DNA of 64,000 nucleotides, from positions 1 through 64,000 of the forward strand of contig NZ_QGMZ01000004.1 in assembly GCF_003173335.1 (NCBI RefSeq), in the 5' to 3' direction. How positions within the stretch are numbered: the stretch's first letter is position 1; every line of letters starts with the position of its first letter. The translations under genes and the position numbers were made by a program. Below, piece after piece: positions 25,698 through 34,539 of this stretch. Source of the DNA: Methanospirillum stamsii. GTDB taxonomy: Archaea > Halobacteriota > Methanomicrobia > Methanomicrobiales > Methanospirillaceae. The notes under the pieces were generated by a model. It worked only from the letters and a program-made list of their open reading frames with translations, did no database searches and was not told where the DNA came from.

Positions 25698-26525
25698 TTA
25701 CTCCAACGCTCCGATGTCCTCATTCCAGAGTTCAGGATTTTCTCTGATAAACGATTCCATCATATCCCTGCACCGGGAAAGGGAATAATCAGTTACGATA
25801 ACCCCATGTGCTTCCATGAATTCACGTGCTCCGGGAAATGTCCGTGACTCGCCCACGACGACCCGGGGGATTTGAAACTGGACAACCGCTCCTGCACACA
25901 GGTAACAGGGCATCAGAGTTGAATAAAGAGTGCAATCCTGATATTTGCCTATCCTTCCGGCATTTTGCAGACAATCTATCTCGGCATGCATCATAGGATC
26001 CTGGTTCTGAACCCTCCGGTTATGTCCCCTCCCGATAATTTTCCCGTCCCTAACAAGAACTGAACCAATGGGAATACCTCCTTCTTTTCTTCCAAGTTCT
26101 GCCTCCTCGATTGCTGCTTCCATGAAAGGATCAGAGCTGGCAGGTGTCTGAAAATGCTGTTCACCAATTAATTCATCATCCTCTCTCCAGAGGGGATCGC
26201 ATATTGCAAGGAAAATAAGTTCTGAATCACCGGTATTTTCTATCCACTGTGATGATCCGGGGGGAATATATACCAGTTTGCCTTTCTGTACTTCCTTCTG
26301 TTCATTCCCGATGTGCATGATACCCCTGCCGGATAAGATATAATATACCTCAGATGACCGAATCAGACGATGAGGAAGTGTTTTCTCATGGGCTAAAACC
26401 CGGGCGTGAGCAATGCTGTACTTGCAAGAAACTTCCTTTTCAAGACGCAATGGATGAAATAATTCGACTAACAGGCTGTTATCTGCAACTCTCGTGTGAG
26501 GATCCCTGATATCATAAATGTCCAT
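25698..26525 (-). CDS. Cupin-cytosine deaminase fusion (Fcy1-like)
   Basis: A 275-residue cytoplasmic protein with two domains. Residues about 1-125 form a cupin: SEVYYILSGRGIMHIG and GKLVYIPPGSSQWIENTG. Residues about 135-275 form a zinc deaminase with His180 and Glu182 (MHAEIDCL) and Cys207/Cys210 (PCYLC). The deaminase resembles yeast cytosine deaminase more than TadA or guanine deaminase: after the PC..C motif it has IPRVVVGESRTFPG, and it ends FIRENPELWNEDIG, like the tail of Fcy1. The reaction would be cytosine to uracil, or a related base. The cupin may sense or bind a small molecule. No pyrimidine gene is adjacent. Confidence 0.87.
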   Translation of the reverse strand: MDIYDIRDPHTRVADNSLLVELFHPLRLEKEVSCKYSIAHARVLAHEKTLPHRLIRSSEVYYILSGRGIMHIGNEQKEVQKGKLVYIPPGSSQWIENTGDSELIFLAICDPLWREDDELIGEQHFQTPASSDPFMEAAIEEAELGRKEGGIPIGSVLVRDGKIIGRGHNRRVQNQDPMMHAEIDCLQNAGRIGKYQDCTLYSTLMPCYLCAGAVVQFQIPRVVVGESRTFPGAREFMEAHGVIVTDYSLSRCRDMMESFIRENPELWNEDIGALE

Positions 26526-26632
26526 ATGTGTACAGTCCTCCCGGATGTTATGGTTCTATGGATACAGTTTTTCCAAGATCCGGTAATCTTAAGTACTGCA
26601 CATGAATAATCCTCAATCAGGAGGAATCAAAC

Positions 26633-27253
26633 ATGGACGACTCAAAAAAGTATGCACTTCCGGCACTTTCGTTTGGGTATGGAGATCTAACACCTTACAT
26701 CTCGGAAAAACAACTGACTCTTCATCACCAGAAACATCACCAGGCATATGTAAACGGGGCAAATGCCATTTTTGAAAAACTGGAAAAATCACGAGCTGAA
26801 GGTTCAGAATTAGACCAAAAAGCAGTTCTTAAAGAACTCTCCTTTCACATCGGAGGCCACCGGCTTCATACCTTATTCTGGGAGAACCTCGCTCCTGCAG
26901 GAAAAGGAGGAGGAGGAAAACCCTCAGGAACCCTTGCAGAATGGATAACAAAAGACTTTGGTTCATTGGAGCGGTTTAAAAAGGAGTTTAACCAGGCAGC
27001 TTCTTCTGTTGAGGGATCAGGGTGGGCCGTTTTATCAATTTGCCTGTTAACTCAAAGACTCCTTGTTATGCAGGTGGAAAAACACAATATAAATGTCTAC
27101 CCTGGGTTTAAGATCCTCATGGCTCTTGATGTGTGGGAGCATTCGTATTACCTTGATTATGTAAATGACCGGGGAAAATTCGTTGAAAACTTCTGGTATA
27201 TTGTCAATTGGGATGCTGTACAAAAGCGCCTTACAGATGCTCTGAAAAACTGA
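26633..27253 (+). CDS. sod: Superoxide dismutase (Fe/Mn)
   Basis: A 206-residue cytoplasmic enzyme that converts superoxide to oxygen and peroxide. The metal ligands are present in [17 protein letters not shown], in the middle helix [16 protein letters not shown] and in [12 protein letters not shown]. The conserved [12 protein letters not shown] block is also present. Metal type (Fe or Mn) cannot be decided safely from sequence alone. GGAGGA at 26620-26625 lies 7 nt before the ATG. It diverges from the cupin-deaminase gene. Oxidative-stress genes are common in methanogens that survive air exposure. Confidence 0.95.
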   Translation: MDDSKKYALPALSFGYGDLTPYISEKQLTLHHQKHHQAYVNGANAIFEKLEKSRAEGSELDQKAVLKELSFHIGGHRLHTLFWENLAPAGKGGGGKPSGTLAEWITKDFGSLERFKKEFNQAASSVEGSGWAVLSICLLTQRLLVMQVEKHNINVYPGFKILMALDVWEHSYYLDYVNDRGKFVENFWYIVNWDAVQKRLTDALKN

Positions 27254-27329
27254 GTTTCCCATTACCTTTTTCTTCTTATCAATCCATTCGAATGTATTGA
27301 TTTCTGTAAATAGAGGCGATACGTAATTT

Positions 27330-29606
27330 ATGAATGCAGGAATACCAGACAATTCAGAATCTATCGGCTATCAGAATCATGAATGCCAGATGATTCTCAA
27401 TGATATACCAACTCCGGTCCTGATTCTCAAAGATGGTAAAATAGTCTATGGAAATCATGCTTCCATAAGGCTGCTAAAGGCGCGGTCGCCTGATGAAATA
27501 TTACATTTAGATCTCTCTGACCTCTCACCTTCAGTGCAACCAGATGGATCCTCTTCCGTTGAGGGTATCCGAACGCTTTTGCAGTCATCGCAAAAGGGAA
27601 AAAATACCAGATTTGAATGGGTTTTTAGGAAATTTGATGGAAAAGAACTATCCGGAAAGGTAACCATCCGATTGTCAGAATATATCGGTACATCCCATGC
27701 CATCGTATCCATTATAGATAATACCGCAGAACATCATGCAATAACCGATATTCTCAATCTTGCTGAAGAGATGAAGAAAGGAAACCTGAGGGCCCGTTTG
27801 TCAGATGAGGGATATTCAGGAGATATGTTCAAACTCATCACCGGTATTAATGAGATGCTGAATGGTATCCTCCATCCCTTCAGAGATATGAACAAGGTGC
27901 TCCAGAAGATTGCTAAAGGTGACATGAGTGCCCATATAGATCAGGTATTCTCTGGAGAGCATGAACGAATCCGGAATGCAGTAAATGGTGTTGCTGATGT
28001 GACCAGGCTGATGCACCAGGAAATTAGCCGGATGGTAGATGCAGCACGGCATGGAAACCTTGCGGTAAGAGGAAAACCGGAATTATTTGACGGTGAATAT
28101 GCCGAAACAATCCGGGGAATTAATGAGATGCTGGATGCAATCCTGGCGCCCATCAGGGCAGGGAATCGTATCCTCCAGAAGATCTCCAAGGGGGATCTCC
28201 GTGAAAGGGTTGAGATAGAATGTGTAGGCGACCATGCAAAAATAAAAGATGCAATTAATGCAGTGCATGACTGGCTAAATGAATTAATCGTTTACGTCAC
28301 CCGGATATCTGAAGGAGATATGACAGCTGATTTCCGGAAAGCATCAGATAATGATCAACTCCATGGCCCTCTGGTCCTCATGCGGGACAATATGAAAAGT
28401 GTTATTTCTGATGTGGATATGCTGGTCACCGCAGGAACTGAAGGAAAACTGATGACCCGGGCAGATCCTTCAAAACATCAGGGAGATTTCAGGACAATCG
28501 TCGAGGGAATTAACACGACTCTTGAAACAGTAGTAAAACCGGTCAGGGAAGCCATGGATGTGTCAAAAGGATATGCCGGATATGACTTCTCCCGGAGAAT
28601 GAACTCATCTGTCACTTATGCAGGTGACTGGAAGGCATTTCAGCAGGCACTGGATGATGTAGGTCATCATGTATCTGATGCGATTTCCCTGATATCACAA
28701 CAGATTGAGATACTAAACCTTGCAACATCCCAGGCTGCATCTAGTATAAGGGATATCTCCTCCGGTTCATCAGTCCTGGCTGAAATAGCCCAGAATGTGA
28801 GCATGAAAGCAGAACAGGGAGGTGATGGTCTGTCGCAGATCCTCCGTGCGATGGAGGATCTCGCAGTAAATGTATCTGATGTATCTTCACGAACCGGTGA
28901 GGTAAACCAGATATCTTCAGACACGAATGCCCTGTCCAAAAAGGGATCATCACTTGCACAGGAAGCCGAACGGGGTATGATGGAGATTACCTCTTCCACG
29001 GATCTTGTTACCGGGCTTGTTCATGAGATCATGGAAGAGATGGGCAAAATCAGTAAAATTTCACTGGTCATTTCAGACATCGCCTCTCAGACAAATCTTC
29101 TGGCATTAAATGCTGCAATCGAAGCAGCCCGTGCAGGTGAAGCCGGACGAGGATTTGCCGTCGTTGCAAGTGAAGTAAAATCACTGGCTCTTGAATCCAG
29201 ACAGTCAGCGGAAAACATTTCCGAGATGATAGAAGGTCTGACAAAAAAGACACAGGCAGCATCTGATACCATGGACAAGAGTGTACTGGTTGTCAGGGAA
29301 GGCGGAAAAGCCCTGAATGAAACCCTCGGAGTATTTAACCAGATTATTGATTCGGTGAACACCGTCAGTCTTCAGATGGATAATGTGGCAAAGGCAGCTG
29401 AACAACAGGCTGCAGCAGTAGAAGAGATTACGGCATCTATTAACGAGGTGAATACCCTGGTATCCGGGACGGCCAAAGATGCAGTTGCTTCTGCAGCAGC
29501 AAGTGAAGAAGCAGCAGCAGCAATTGACCAGATATCTGACCAGATTAATCAGGTCACTGAAGTTACTGAAACACTTGTTGTCGAGACAAAAAAATTTACC
29601 ATATAA
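27330..29606 (+). CDS. Soluble methyl-accepting chemotaxis protein with PAS and repeated HAMP-like domains
   Basis: A 758-residue chemoreceptor with no membrane helix, so it acts in the cytoplasm. A PAS domain comes first (about 18-135, [20 protein letters not shown]). Four to five HAMP-like two-helix units follow (about 140-450), marked by repeats of GINEML...ILHPFRD and ILQKI.KGDM/LR. The signalling domain (about 460-758) has the hairpin tip [20 protein letters not shown], which contacts CheA and CheW. There is no C-terminal CheR-binding pentapeptide. The PAS domain may bind a ligand or cofactor. No che genes are in the window. Confidence 0.93.
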   Translation: MNAGIPDNSESIGYQNHECQMILNDIPTPVLILKDGKIVYGNHASIRLLKARSPDEILHLDLSDLSPSVQPDGSSSVEGIRTLLQSSQKGKNTRFEWVFRKFDGKELSGKVTIRLSEYIGTSHAIVSIIDNTAEHHAITDILNLAEEMKKGNLRARLSDEGYSGDMFKLITGINEMLNGILHPFRDMNKVLQKIAKGDMSAHIDQVFSGEHERIRNAVNGVADVTRLMHQEISRMVDAARHGNLAVRGKPELFDGEYAETIRGINEMLDAILAPIRAGNRILQKISKGDLRERVEIECVGDHAKIKDAINAVHDWLNELIVYVTRISEGDMTADFRKASDNDQLHGPLVLMRDNMKSVISDVDMLVTAGTEGKLMTRADPSKHQGDFRTIVEGINTTLETVVKPVREAMDVSKGYAGYDFSRRMNSSVTYAGDWKAFQQALDDVGHHVSDAISLISQQIEILNLATSQAASSIRDISSGSSVLAEIAQNVSMKAEQGGDGLSQILRAMEDLAVNVSDVSSRTGEVNQISSDTNALSKKGSSLAQEAERGMMEITSSTDLVTGLVHEIMEEMGKISKISLVISDIASQTNLLALNAAIEAARAGEAGRGFAVVASEVKSLALESRQSAENISEMIEGLTKKTQAASDTMDKSVLVVREGGKALNETLGVFNQIIDSVNTVSLQMDNVAKAAEQQAAAVEEITASINEVNTLVSGTAKDAVASAAASEEAAAAIDQISDQINQVTEVTETLVVETKKFTI

Positions 29607-30734
29607 TTATTTTTTTCCGGAAATTTCAGCCGAGAATCTGTTTTTTATATCAAGTGGTCCAAGCGGAATATTTGAGACATTCCGGTTTCCCGGTTTTATT
29701 ATCACGTGGATAAATGAAGGCCCTTGGACACGGGCTTTTTTAAAAGCATCAGATAACTCATCAGGAGTATGCACTTTAAAGGTATGATTAAATCCACTGG
29801 CTTTTGCCAGGAGTTCGAGATCCACGGTTTCATATGCAGGTGAACACTGGTTTCCCGTACTTCCATACACCCCGTTGTCAAGACAGATGATTACCAGATT
29901 TTCAGGTGACTCAGCTGCAATTACCGGCATTACGGCCGTTCCAAGAAGACTTCCGTCACCATCAATAACAACAACCTTCCGGTCGGTTCCTAGTGCAATT
30001 CCAAGACCTAAGGGACTTGCCTGGGTGTAAGAACCAAGCATGTAGAAATGAGCCGGATTATCACGGACATGGTATAACTCTTTTGACGGAACACCAATGT
30101 TGGAGACCACAAGTTCATCGGTTAAGAGTGATGCAATGATCGAAATAGCATCTCCCCGCTGCATTACCGGTTCTTTAAAAACTCCATGGTAATTAAGGGT
30201 TATAAGCCGATCACGGGCAGGGAATTCTGAATCATCAGTTATCTCTCTATCTCCTTCCCAGACCTCCGGGGAGATAAGAGCCACATGAGGCCTGTTATTC
30301 ATCCAGGCATCACTGATAACCGAGGTAATCAGGTCGAATTCAGCCGGCTCTCTGATAATTGTACAGGGGATCTGGTATAATTTCAGCAGAACAGGGATTT
30401 TTTCATTAAACGGGATCTGTGCAGGGATACTTTCACGGTAGTATCCACGCCAGCTTGCAAGGATTGGAAGAGGAAGCGAATAGAGATAGGGGAGGGTCAT
30501 CAGGGCGTTGAGTGAATTTCCAAGACCTGAACTCTGCATCTGGAGAACTCCCCTTTTTCCTGCAAGAGAAAGGCCGGATAAGATACCAATACCATCTTCC
30601 TCCCGTGAAATGGTGATATAATGGAACTTTTTTTCAAGGATTTCACACAGATCCTTTGTCCGGTCACAGGGAAGAGAAACGATATATTCTATATTTTCTG
30701 TTGTGAGTATATCCGATACCCTTTTTTCATACAT
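29607..30734 (-). CDS. comDE: Sulfopyruvate decarboxylase, fused alpha and beta subunits
   Basis: A 375-residue thiamine-diphosphate enzyme of coenzyme M synthesis, converting sulfopyruvate to sulfoacetaldehyde. The N-terminal half (about 1-165) matches ComD, with the TPP-activating Glu region ITISREEDGIGILSG and the QSSGLGNSLNAL block. The C-terminal half (about 185-365) matches ComE, with the TPP-binding VVIDGDGSLLGT ... LDNGVYGST. In Methanocaldococcus these are separate proteins; here they are one chain, as in Methanosarcinales and relatives. It is the last gene of a six-gene overlapping operon, sharing 8 nt (ATGTATGA) with cysteate synthase, which supplies the precursor through an aminotransferase. 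Confidence 0.93.
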   Translation of the reverse strand: MYEKRVSDILTTENIEYIVSLPCDRTKDLCEILEKKFHYITISREEDGIGILSGLSLAGKRGVLQMQSSGLGNSLNALMTLPYLYSLPLPILASWRGYYRESIPAQIPFNEKIPVLLKLYQIPCTIIREPAEFDLITSVISDAWMNNRPHVALISPEVWEGDREITDDSEFPARDRLITLNYHGVFKEPVMQRGDAISIIASLLTDELVVSNIGVPSKELYHVRDNPAHFYMLGSYTQASPLGLGIALGTDRKVVVIDGDGSLLGTAVMPVIAAESPENLVIICLDNGVYGSTGNQCSPAYETVDLELLAKASGFNHTFKVHTPDELSDAFKKARVQGPSFIHVIIKPGNRNVSNIPLGPLDIKNRFSAEISGKK

Positions 30735-31992
30735 ATTTTCTCATCCATTGCCTGATTTTTTCTGATACAACATCAAACCCGGTATCCTTTGTGGTCATGA
30801 TATCCGGCTCCTTTACATACCGGTTAAGATCCCGCTTTCCTGCTTCATATCCACCACCGGTGATGTTTAATAAAATGGTTTCATCAGGCCGGATAATACC
30901 TGATTGAACAGATTTGATAAGTCCGGCTACACAGACCGCTGCAGCTGGATCAGGATCAATTCCTTCCTCTGATAAAAAGAGGTTTCCGGCATCTTGTGCA
31001 TCTCCGGAAGATACACCTTCCATCAGGCCATTCGTTGCAACGAGAGTATCAAAAACTCCTCCCGCGATTCCATACGGGGGAGCCCGGTTGGTAAGGACAT
31101 CTGAATAAACCTTTGAGATTGCCCGTTTTGCATCAGGCATATCCTCATCCCTAATGTCACGCCTTTTCTCCTTCCATGCCCTGACCATTGGGATGAACGG
31201 TTCATTCTGGAATAGCATCAGGCGGGGAAGTTCGTTTCCAAATCTGCCATCTCCAATCAACCGGAGTGCTGCTTCATATGCTGCAATCCCTCCGGTCCCA
31301 CTCCCGACCGCCTGCACATACCAGTCAGGAAGTTTGCCAATTGCGAGGGTTCCAGCCAGCATCACAGTTCCCATACCGTCCCTTCTGGCAACATTTTTCG
31401 CACCCCCCTCCGGAAAAATACCCGGAATTTTGCATATTTCATTGCCCAGTATGATGGCATCGGTATAGTCACCGGAGATCGTGATAAGCAGCACATCATG
31501 GGCAGGGACTGTTGTCCATATCCGATTATGTGCTGATTCCGGAACGACAATGATTACCGGCTGTCCGGTCCGGGCAGAGACCTCTGCAAAGGCTCGTCCG
31601 GTATTTCCGGCTGAAGAGACCTGAATTACCCCACCACCAAGATCCACTACTCTTTGCATGGTGGGAAAAGCTTCAAACTCCTTAAATGAGCCACTGACGG
31701 CAAAGGCATTTTTTTCCGGCCAGTAACCAGAGAATACAATCCAGAGATCAGATAGTCCAAGCACCTTTGCAAGATTTGAACACTTGTAACAGACCGGTTC
31801 TGCGTTTGTGGGCAGAGAGCCGGTAACCGGCAGCCAGTCAGAATACCGGAAAATCCCAGGAGATTCCCGGATAGTCAGTTGCCGGGATGAGTATTCTGCC
31901 CTAAGCAGTCCATTGCACCCGTTCGGACAGGAGAGGAGATGGGTGTCCGGAAAAGACTGCCCACATACCGGGCATTTGAGTGTATACGTCAT
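30727..31992 (-). CDS. Cysteate synthase (threonine synthase-like, PLP)
   Basis: A 421-residue PLP enzyme that makes L-cysteate from phosphoserine and sulfite, the first committed step to coenzyme M in this lineage. It looks like a threonine synthase paralogue. An N-terminal zinc-ribbon-like segment has four cysteines (CPVCG and CPNGC). The PLP lysine is expected near SGSFKEFEAFP, with phosphate-binding loops SSAGNTGRAF and VGSGTGGIAAYE. Its place directly before comDE, with an 8-nt overlap, separates it from true threonine synthase. It overlaps the marker 16 gene by 4 nt (ATGA). The following aminotransferase step is not encoded here and is probably done by a general aspartate-type enzyme. 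Confidence 0.92.
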   Translation of the reverse strand: MTYTLKCPVCGQSFPDTHLLSCPNGCNGLLRAEYSSRQLTIRESPGIFRYSDWLPVTGSLPTNAEPVCYKCSNLAKVLGLSDLWIVFSGYWPEKNAFAVSGSFKEFEAFPTMQRVVDLGGGVIQVSSAGNTGRAFAEVSARTGQPVIIVVPESAHNRIWTTVPAHDVLLITISGDYTDAIILGNEICKIPGIFPEGGAKNVARRDGMGTVMLAGTLAIGKLPDWYVQAVGSGTGGIAAYEAALRLIGDGRFGNELPRLMLFQNEPFIPMVRAWKEKRRDIRDEDMPDAKRAISKVYSDVLTNRAPPYGIAGGVFDTLVATNGLMEGVSSGDAQDAGNLFLSEEGIDPDPAAAVCVAGLIKSVQSGIIRPDETILLNITGGGYEAGKRDLNRYVKEPDIMTTKDTGFDVVSEKIRQWMRKYV

Positions 31993-33206
31993 ATTAATAA
32001 TTCTCCATGATTTAGCATGTCCCTCACTTTTCTGCAGAGAATTTCTGCTTTTCTTCTATCAGATTGCCGGAGGACGATAGGAATTGACTGATTTGAAACA
32101 GAGAGAGATCCAAAATTACCTTCGTAAACCAGACCTTCACAGACCCGGACACAGGTTCCACAGACAAAACAGGTATGCTGATTGATCGTTCCATCCTCCC
32201 GGATAGCCTGAGCCGGACATGATTCATGAGCAATGCAGGGAGAACAATGAAGACATTTTTCAGGATGATATCCTATCCGGGAAGCGGTATTGTTCCAGAC
32301 CTGACCATAGGAGGCAGTACCAAATGGCTGGCGGGTTTTAATATCCACAACCGGCAGCATAATTTCGTCATCCAGGACGGAGAGGTTTTGGAGGATCGTC
32401 TTATCTACCAGCGGTATTGCTGTTCCGATGCTGGTAATGCACTCCGGTCCGGCAGAGGTCACAAATCCACCACAAAATTCAGGGCTCATGTCTTTCATAT
32501 CTGCATGAACCGAGAGGTTTGGTTTTTCAGGAGTGCTCCGGGTCCCGGTACCGATTATCCTGCCACTCACCCCGTTTACCACAACCGGATCTCCGGGGGA
32601 GTGAAATCTCAATGAAGGATCATTCTCAAGCGGATTTATCTCTCCACATCCGGATACCGTAACCTCTGTAGCCGGACCTTCAAGGGGAAGGACAGAAAAA
32701 ATTGTTGATATGGATTCTGTTCCCCGGTTCGTTATTGCAGAGTAGTTTTTGAATGCACTCCGGGTTGTAAATAACCGTGCAAAGGGAAGATCGCCAAGAG
32801 TAATATCTGCGTCATAATGCCTTCCTTCAGCGGATACCTCTACATGAATGGGTTTTCCTGCGATAAGGTCATGAAAAAGGTGACCACCTCCGTATCGCTC
32901 ATTGGCATGGGCAGTTCCGAAAACCATCAGATCTACCAATCCAAGCCGCTCATTCGGACAAGGACCTGGAATTGCCGGAACACCCTGAAGAGTTACTGTT
33001 TCTGCCCGGGAAAATGTTCCGGGAGGGGCGACTGGAACCGAAAGGACAGCATAGGTGCCTGACATGACACCGCAGGTGCCACAGGTGACTACATCAACAT
33101 CAGTTATATCATCCTCATGTGAAATCCTTTTTTTTAATTCAGATGCCGTGAGGATTACTGCATCTCCGACTTTTATCCGGGCACGAATTTCTTCCAATTT
33201 TCTCAT
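31989..33206 (-). CDS. mmp16: Methanogenesis marker 16 metalloprotein (DUF39 plus ferredoxin domain)
   Basis: A 405-residue protein of the COG1900/DUF39 family with a C-terminal ferredoxin domain. The DUF39 part (about 1-310) has the conserved VVTCGTCGVMSGTYAVL near residues 38-55 and later Cys in VSGCGEIN and EFCGGF. The ferredoxin part (about 320-375) has two cluster motifs: CLHCSPCIAHESCP and CFVCGTCVRVC. Related DUF39 proteins in Methanosarcina make homocysteine from aspartate semialdehyde by a persulfide. Position between coenzyme M genes suggests that this one adds sulfur to sulfoacetaldehyde, the final step; that is an inference. It overlaps both neighbours by 4 nt. Confidence 0.92.
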   Translation of the reverse strand: MRKLEEIRARIKVGDAVILTASELKKRISHEDDITDVDVVTCGTCGVMSGTYAVLSVPVAPPGTFSRAETVTLQGVPAIPGPCPNERLGLVDLMVFGTAHANERYGGGHLFHDLIAGKPIHVEVSAEGRHYDADITLGDLPFARLFTTRSAFKNYSAITNRGTESISTIFSVLPLEGPATEVTVSGCGEINPLENDPSLRFHSPGDPVVVNGVSGRIIGTGTRSTPEKPNLSVHADMKDMSPEFCGGFVTSAGPECITSIGTAIPLVDKTILQNLSVLDDEIMLPVVDIKTRQPFGTASYGQVWNNTASRIGYHPEKCLHCSPCIAHESCPAQAIREDGTINQHTCFVCGTCVRVCEGLVYEGNFGSLSVSNQSIPIVLRQSDRRKAEILCRKVRDMLNHGELLI

Positions 33207-33835
33207 AGTATCCTGATATCCTCTACTCGTACCTGCAGCCCTTCTTTCCTTTTAAAAATCTGGTTGACTACTCCGGTATGACCAAGGTTCATCATACAAT
33301 ATGCCGGAAGAAACCTCATTCTTTTTCCGAAAACCGGTTCATCCCTGACGGTCTGTGTGAGACCCTCAAACCCGATGATATGATATGCTTCAAGGTCTTT
33401 GACTTCTTTTCCCCGTGAAAATAACGGACCTACAACATGAGTCGTGATAACTCCGGATATCCGGCTGGCCGATAAAACTCTGAGAACATGCTGAACCGGA
33501 CATCCGGCACCCATCGGCCTTCCGGTGAGGATATCACCCGGGCAAATATTCCATCGTTCAACTAAGTCCGGCCTGAAGGGAAGAAGAATTTTTCTTGCCG
33601 AACACTCTCCCGGAAGTGGATGAAGGATAAAATCAAAGGGGAGTCCCAGAATGTCTTCTGTTTCAGGATTATCCTTTTCGTCAGAAAAACAGGTGGTCTT
33701 TTTGGATGATTCGGTATAAAATGGACATTCTTCCTTCTTCCGGGAACCATTCCAGACAACTGAGAGGAATTCCTTACAGGTTCCATACCCGCAGGCACCA
33801 CAGTTTCTCCCCGGAGGAGTCCAGTTCTCTTCCAT
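33203..33835 (-). CDS. Fe-S protein of unknown function in coenzyme M operon
   Basis: A 210-residue cytoplasmic protein. The N-terminus (about 5-45) is a four-cysteine cluster domain, NCGACGYGTCKEF followed by ECPFY, of the kind in corrinoid Fe-S proteins and related reductases. A linker leads to a beta-rich domain (about 65-210) with a possible further Cys site (GAGCPVQHVLRVL) and AYCMMNLGHTG. I recognise the cluster motif but not an assigned function. It probably passes electrons or holds a cluster for the marker 16 protein, whose gene it overlaps by 4 nt. Its ATG overlaps the GTPase stop as TGATG, with AGAGGAG 5-11 nt before. Confidence 0.85.
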   Translation of the reverse strand: MEENWTPPGRNCGACGYGTCKEFLSVVWNGSRKKEECPFYTESSKKTTCFSDEKDNPETEDILGLPFDFILHPLPGECSARKILLPFRPDLVERWNICPGDILTGRPMGAGCPVQHVLRVLSASRISGVITTHVVGPLFSRGKEVKDLEAYHIIGFEGLTQTVRDEPVFGKRMRFLPAYCMMNLGHTGVVNQIFKRKEGLQVRVEDIRIL

Positions 33836-34539
33836 CAGTCTCCTCTGAACATGAGTTCATCACCGTCAAGCTGCCGGAGAACTCCGGAATGATTCTTCCA
33901 TCCGATATTTTTCTTCCCGATACAGACGGTGCAGACTCCAAGAGGGGGAATGCCCCGGAGAGTTATTATGGATGGATCAGTAATGTCAGCGGCATTTTCT
34001 ATTGCCCGGGTAAGATACCGCATCCCGGTTCCCTGCACGGCGTTGGTCTCGACGATATCTATGTCACTTCGGATACCCCGGATTTTCTCACGGAAGACCT
34101 CTTTTTCAGCCTGTGATACAAGGTCAATCCGGGTAACCACGGCAATATCGGCAAGAGCTATCATCGGTGCCATTTTTGCCGGAGACTGGATGCCGGATAT
34201 GGCAGATAATACCACGATTCCAAATGACTGGGTAGTATACGGGGTACACCGCAGGCATAAACCGGCACTCTCAACAATCAGCATATCTGCCCTCTCATTC
34301 ATTGCCCAGCTGATTGCCTCATCCAGGATCATGATACCTGCATGGTCCGGACAGAGATCACCGGAATAAATTTTCCTGGATGGAATATGAAATTCTTCCC
34401 TGATCTCTTCATCCTCGGTTGCACAGACAACATCTATCTTAAGATAGGCTGCCTTGAGATCTGTGAGAGATCGAATAATCTGTTTTGCAACTGCAGTTTT
34501 TCCTGCCGAGGGAGGGCCTGCAATTATGATAAGTTTCAT
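33835..34539 (-). CDS. P-loop GTPase/ATPase, HypB/UreG-like, in coenzyme M operon
   Basis: A 234-residue SIMIBI-class P-loop protein. Walker A is AGPPSAGKTAVAKQII at residues 6-21. A second strand reads AAYLKIDVVCAT, the switch region is ADMLIVESAGLCLRCTPYTT, and a guanine-specificity-like motif is VVTRIDLVSQ (TRID for NKxD). These features match HypB, UreG and CooC-type maturation factors. Two cysteine pairs, CLRC and CTVC near the C-terminus, could bind a metal or Fe-S cluster. Such proteins drive metal or cluster insertion, which fits a role in maturing the neighbouring marker 16 protein. It shares one base with both adjacent genes. Confidence 0.87.
   Translation of the reverse strand: MKLIIIAGPPSAGKTAVAKQIIRSLTDLKAAYLKIDVVCATEDEEIREEFHIPSRKIYSGDLCPDHAGIMILDEAISWAMNERADMLIVESAGLCLRCTPYTTQSFGIVVLSAISGIQSPAKMAPMIALADIAVVTRIDLVSQAEKEVFREKIRGIRSDIDIVETNAVQGTGMRYLTRAIENAADITDPSIITLRGIPPLGVCTVCIGKKNIGWKNHSGVLRQLDGDELMFRGD

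Noticed and set aside
30727-31992. Plain threonine synthase
   Set aside because: Sequence resembles that family, but the overlap with comDE and the absence of threonine-pathway neighbours favour cysteate synthase.
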